A DNA stretch of 64,000 nucleotides from LH-M37 sp965602855 (lineage in GTDB: Bacteria > Pseudomonadota > Gammaproteobacteria > SZUA-229), in NCBI GenBank assembly GCA_965602855.1, contig CBFCZV010000004.1, positions 1 through 64,000 on the forward strand, given 5' to 3'. This document shows, in pieces, positions 61,780-64,000 of this stretch (positions within the stretch are counted from its first letter, which is position 1; the number at the start of each line of letters is the position of its first letter). The notes beneath the pieces were generated by a model, which did no database searches, was not told where the DNA came from, and was given only the letters and a program-made list of their open reading frames with translations. Made by a program: the position numbers and the translations under genes.

Positions 61780-63141
61780 ATGAACCTATCAGTAATTATT
61801 CTTGCCGCAGGGCAGGGCACCAGAATGAAATCATCACTGCCAAAAGTGATGCACCGTATCGCCGGCATGCCAATGCTGGAACACGTTTATCATCGAAGTT
61901 TAGATCTCGGCGCAGATGATATACATGTTGTTTATGGCCATGGTGGTGAGCACCTGCACGAATACTGTTCAGAATTTAAAGTCGACTGGGTGTTGCAGAA
62001 AGCACAGCTGGGCACAGCGCACGCGGTCGAGCAGGCCAGCCCAAAAATAAAAGATGATTCCATCGCGCTAGTTTTATATGGCGATGTACCGCTGATTAAA
62101 TCTGAAACCCTGAAAGCACTGGTCGATAAAGTCAGCGGCGACAATATTGCACTTCTCACAGTTAATCTCGATGATCCAACCGGTTACGGTCGAATTGTCA
62201 GAGACGGTGACAAGGTGACCAGCATCGTTGAACACAAAGATGCCAGCGAAGAACAAAAGCAAATCAACGAAGTAAACACAGGCATACTGGCATTACGCGC
62301 CGGATATTTGAATGAATGCCTTAGAAAAGTCGACAACAACAATTCACAGGGCGAATATTATTTAACCGATATTATTGCTATGGCTGTCGCTGATGGCAAT
62401 GAAGTGCTTACCGCACAGCCGGAAAATAGTTATGAGGTTGAAGGTGTGAATGACAGGAAGCAGCTGGCCAAACTGGAAAGAATTCACCAGCAGGAAATGG
62501 TCGAGCAATTAATGCTGCAAGGTATCAGTGTAGCCGACCCTGCCAGAGTTGATATTCGTGGTGAGGTAAAAATAGGCAGTGATTCATTTATTGATATTAA
62601 TGTTATTTTTGAAGGCAGTGTTGAGATTGGTAGCAACGTGACTATCGGCGCAGGCTGCATCATCACCAACAGTAAGATTGCAGATGGAAGTACGATAAAA
62701 CCTTATTCGGTGATTGAAAATGCCGTCATAGAGCAGGGCGTTGAAGTGGGGCCGTTTGCGCGTTTACGCCCCGGTACGCATTTACTGGATAACAGTAAAG
62801 TGGGTAATTTTGTCGAGATTAAAAATACTGAACTGGGTGAAGGTAGTAAGGCCAGTCATTTGAGTTATCTGGGTGACAGTGAAATTGGTCGTGATGTGAA
62901 TATTGGGGCTGGAACGATTACCTGTAATTATGATGGTGCTAATAAGTTTAAGACGGTTATTAAGGATGGGGCGTTTATTGGGTCGGATACGCAGTTGGTC
63001 GCGCCGGTGACTGTTGGGAAGAATGCGACTATTGGGGCTGGGTCGACGATTACTAAGGATGTTGAGGATGGGGGGTTGGCGTTGAGTCGGGCTGGGCAGA
63101 GGAGCGTTAAGGGGTGGGTTAGGCCGGTTAAGAAGAAGTAA
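61780..63141 (+). CDS. glmU: Bifunctional UDP-GlcNAc pyrophosphorylase / GlcN-1-P acetyltransferase
   Basis: Makes UDP-GlcNAc for cell wall and LPS. Starting at ATG 61780 (MNLSVIILAAGQGTRMKSSL) gives 453 residues; an upstream ATG at 61768 adds four. The N-terminal transferase has LAAGQGTRM and VLYGDVPLI. The C-terminal half is a left-handed beta-helix of hexapeptide repeats with RLRPGTHLLDNSKVGNFVEIKN and the CNYDG of the acetyltransferase site. From about 62929 to the end, 68 of 70 sense codons end in G or T and none in A, unlike the rest of the gene. Confidence 0.96.
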   Translation: MNLSVIILAAGQGTRMKSSLPKVMHRIAGMPMLEHVYHRSLDLGADDIHVVYGHGGEHLHEYCSEFKVDWVLQKAQLGTAHAVEQASPKIKDDSIALVLYGDVPLIKSETLKALVDKVSGDNIALLTVNLDDPTGYGRIVRDGDKVTSIVEHKDASEEQKQINEVNTGILALRAGYLNECLRKVDNNNSQGEYYLTDIIAMAVADGNEVLTAQPENSYEVEGVNDRKQLAKLERIHQQEMVEQLMLQGISVADPARVDIRGEVKIGSDSFIDINVIFEGSVEIGSNVTIGAGCIITNSKIADGSTIKPYSVIENAVIEQGVEVGPFARLRPGTHLLDNSKVGNFVEIKNTELGEGSKASHLSYLGDSEIGRDVNIGAGTITCNYDGANKFKTVIKDGAFIGSDTQLVAPVTVGKNATIGAGSTITKDVEDGGLALSRAGQRSVKGWVRPVKKK

Positions 63142-63154
63142 TCTATCGTTATAC

Positions 63155-63205
63155 CTCACCGTCATCTCGGCATGTTTTTGAGCCGTGATCCAGTCTTTGG
63201 CTTTT
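63155..63205. repeat. Dispersed CCGTCATyTCGGCATG-type repeat
   Basis: The text CACCGTCATCTCGGCATG followed by TTTTTGAGCCGTGATCCAG is a close relative of a short repeat that I recall as very frequent between genes in gammaproteobacteria. Only this copy was recognised in the window. Confidence 0.5.
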
Positions 63206-63239
63206 GTACAATAACTAAATCTTCGTAGTAATTCATACC

Positions 63240-63470
63240 TTTGGTAGTAGTGGGTATTCGCACCCACGGGCGAGGTACTTTTTCTCTACAGCAAGAAAAA
63301 GTACCCAAAAAGTGCCGCCCATTACAACCTGCCCTGAAGGGCAAGCCTCAGCTTCCAGCTTTGCCTACGCGTCGGCCTGACTCGCAATCCCGCTCGCAGG
63401 CCTCAATTCGCCGTCCATGGCGAATTGACCCTATCAAAGATGGAAGCTGAGGCAGGTTGTATGAGGGGTT
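63240..63470. repeat. Structured non-coding element with nested hairpins
   Basis: Between glmU and the LRAT-like gene, 389 bases hold no credible gene. The element has a 12-bp perfect stem GGTACTTTTTCT / AGAAAAAGTACC (63274-63285 and 63294-63305). An inner stem TCAATTCGCC / GGCGAATTGA spans 63403-63428. A long outer pairing joins 63324-63331 plus 63346-63357 with 63441-63460, matching 20 bases around a 14-base bulge. A spurious frame of 69 codons runs across it and is not taken as a gene. Confidence 0.6.
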
Positions 63471-63530
63471 AAAAATAGTGAAAGGCAAAAAACAAGACAT
63501 ACCTCGTGTTATGCATTTCGTTGTAAATAA

Positions 63531-63971
63531 TTAACCTTTACTAGCTCGTCTTATTAACCAGAAACCACCAATACATAATGCTGTAACAGCAAGTGTATTT
63601 ATAACTTGTGAACTTACAGAATGGTTGTTTATTGCCCGATTTGAAAACGATTCGCAATTATTAAATATTAGGTCATAGTTACCTTGTCCACCTAAAACTA
63701 ATTCATTAAGTGCTCTGCGCGCTACATCTTCATCTGAAAATTTACCATTATTTGGCTTAATTCTAATTTCACCGTTAGTTGAATAACGCTCAAAGAATTC
63801 TTCATACGTTGTCAGTCCGTATCCAGTATCACAGTTTTCAGCAATGTAAATTTGTCGGTCTTCCATACTACGACCTATAATTACGCCGTGGTGTTTAGGT
63901 CCGATATGACCGAGTTTAGAAAGTGCGCCGATAAGCCTGCAACCAGTTATATCTATTTGTTGAAATTCCAT
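63531..63971 (-). CDS. LRAT/NlpC-P60-like small membrane-tethered protein
   Basis: A 146-residue protein. Residues 20-110 have the pattern of the LRAT acyltransferase branch of the papain-like fold: GPKHHGVIIG with His28 and IFNNCESFSN with Cys106, the NCE-F motif of the family. A C-terminal membrane helix (about 124-141, VINTLAVTALCIGGFWLI) with Arg after it tethers the domain. Family members are acyltransferases or thioesterases on lipids, and some bacterial ones are toxins or phage-related. An AAGGAA site precedes the ATG. No partner gene is visible before the window ends. Confidence 0.8.
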   Translation of the reverse strand: MEFQQIDITGCRLIGALSKLGHIGPKHHGVIIGRSMEDRQIYIAENCDTGYGLTTYEEFFERYSTNGEIRIKPNNGKFSDEDVARRALNELVLGGQGNYDLIFNNCESFSNRAINNHSVSSQVINTLAVTALCIGGFWLIRRASKG

Positions 63972-64000
63972 TATCTATTCCTTGTGTGACGAGCTAAATG

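Noticed and set aside
63241..63450. Open frame of 69 codons in the repeat region
   Set aside because: It runs across perfect inverted repeats and yields a basic low-complexity peptide, as expected of a non-coding repeat.

Overview
The window reads as a chromosomal segment of a free-living gammaproteobacterium that probably oxidises sulfur. The support is gene content: a complete cytoplasmic sulfite dehydrogenase set (soeABC-type), FabV enoyl reductase, glutathione-dependent formaldehyde oxidation, and a proton-type F1Fo ATP synthase operon in the classic mnmG-rsmG-parA-parB-atpIBEFHAGDC-glmU order. Base composition is moderate, genes are densely packed on both strands, and no rRNA, tRNA, CRISPR array or intact insertion sequence was recognised. 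The genus cannot be fixed from the sequence alone.

Layout. 1-4 kb: end of a pst/pho locus (pstB, phoU), then a Cache-type histidine kinase and a single-domain response regulator. 4-11 kb: fabV, a 2Fe-2S ferredoxin, a large protein carrying a domain otherwise typical of phage large polyvalent proteins, a beta-hydroxyacid dehydrogenase, and a minus-strand group of poorly known genes (P-loop kinase, membrane-anchored protein, small cytosolic protein). 11-17 kb: tex, a membrane-fused N-formylglutamate amidohydrolase, a cytochrome b561, a RIO kinase and a DUF3622 protein. 17-22.7 kb: the most interesting locus, a sigma-54 activator, a 1099-residue DUF11-type surface protein with a C-terminal GGGC/hydrophobic/RRR sorting tail (JDVT-CTERM type), and a divergent CAAX-type intramembrane protease (MrtJ type). 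The shared intergenic region holds a -24/-12 promoter with exact spacing and two copies of an 18-bp palindrome TGTWTC-N6-GAWACA.

23-33 kb: nitrilase, GFA-fold protein, aminotransferase, two small proteins, frmA-frmB, a lysine 2,3-aminomutase-family protein, a small lipoprotein, an RluA-type pseudouridine synthase, an outer-membrane protein and a glutamine amidotransferase. 33-39 kb: an ABC-2 exporter with a YkgJ protein, a second YkgJ protein, an ACR3 arsenite exporter that abuts a remnant of a second mog gene, a frameshifted methyltransferase, a DUF4124-glutaredoxin protein, mog and purU. 39.6-45.2 kb: a glycan or lipid decoration cluster (epimerase-like protein, GT2, then a tightly overlapping minus-strand operon of two methyltransferases, an HpcH-type aldolase and a membrane glycosyltransferase-like protein). 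45-50 kb: soeABC. 50-63 kb: mnmG through glmU. 63.1-64 kb: dispersed repeats with nested hairpins and an LRAT-like protein.

How the parts work together: Soe feeds electrons from sulfite into the membrane quinone pool and the ATP synthase uses the resulting gradient. FrmA/FrmB, possibly with the GFA protein, clear formaldehyde. ParAB and the tRNA/rRNA modifiers MnmG and RsmG form the usual origin-proximal housekeeping block, although no convincing oriC or parS was seen. The activator, surface protein and protease look like a self-contained, sigma-54-controlled surface display module. All family names come from reading motifs and recalled family features; no database search was run.
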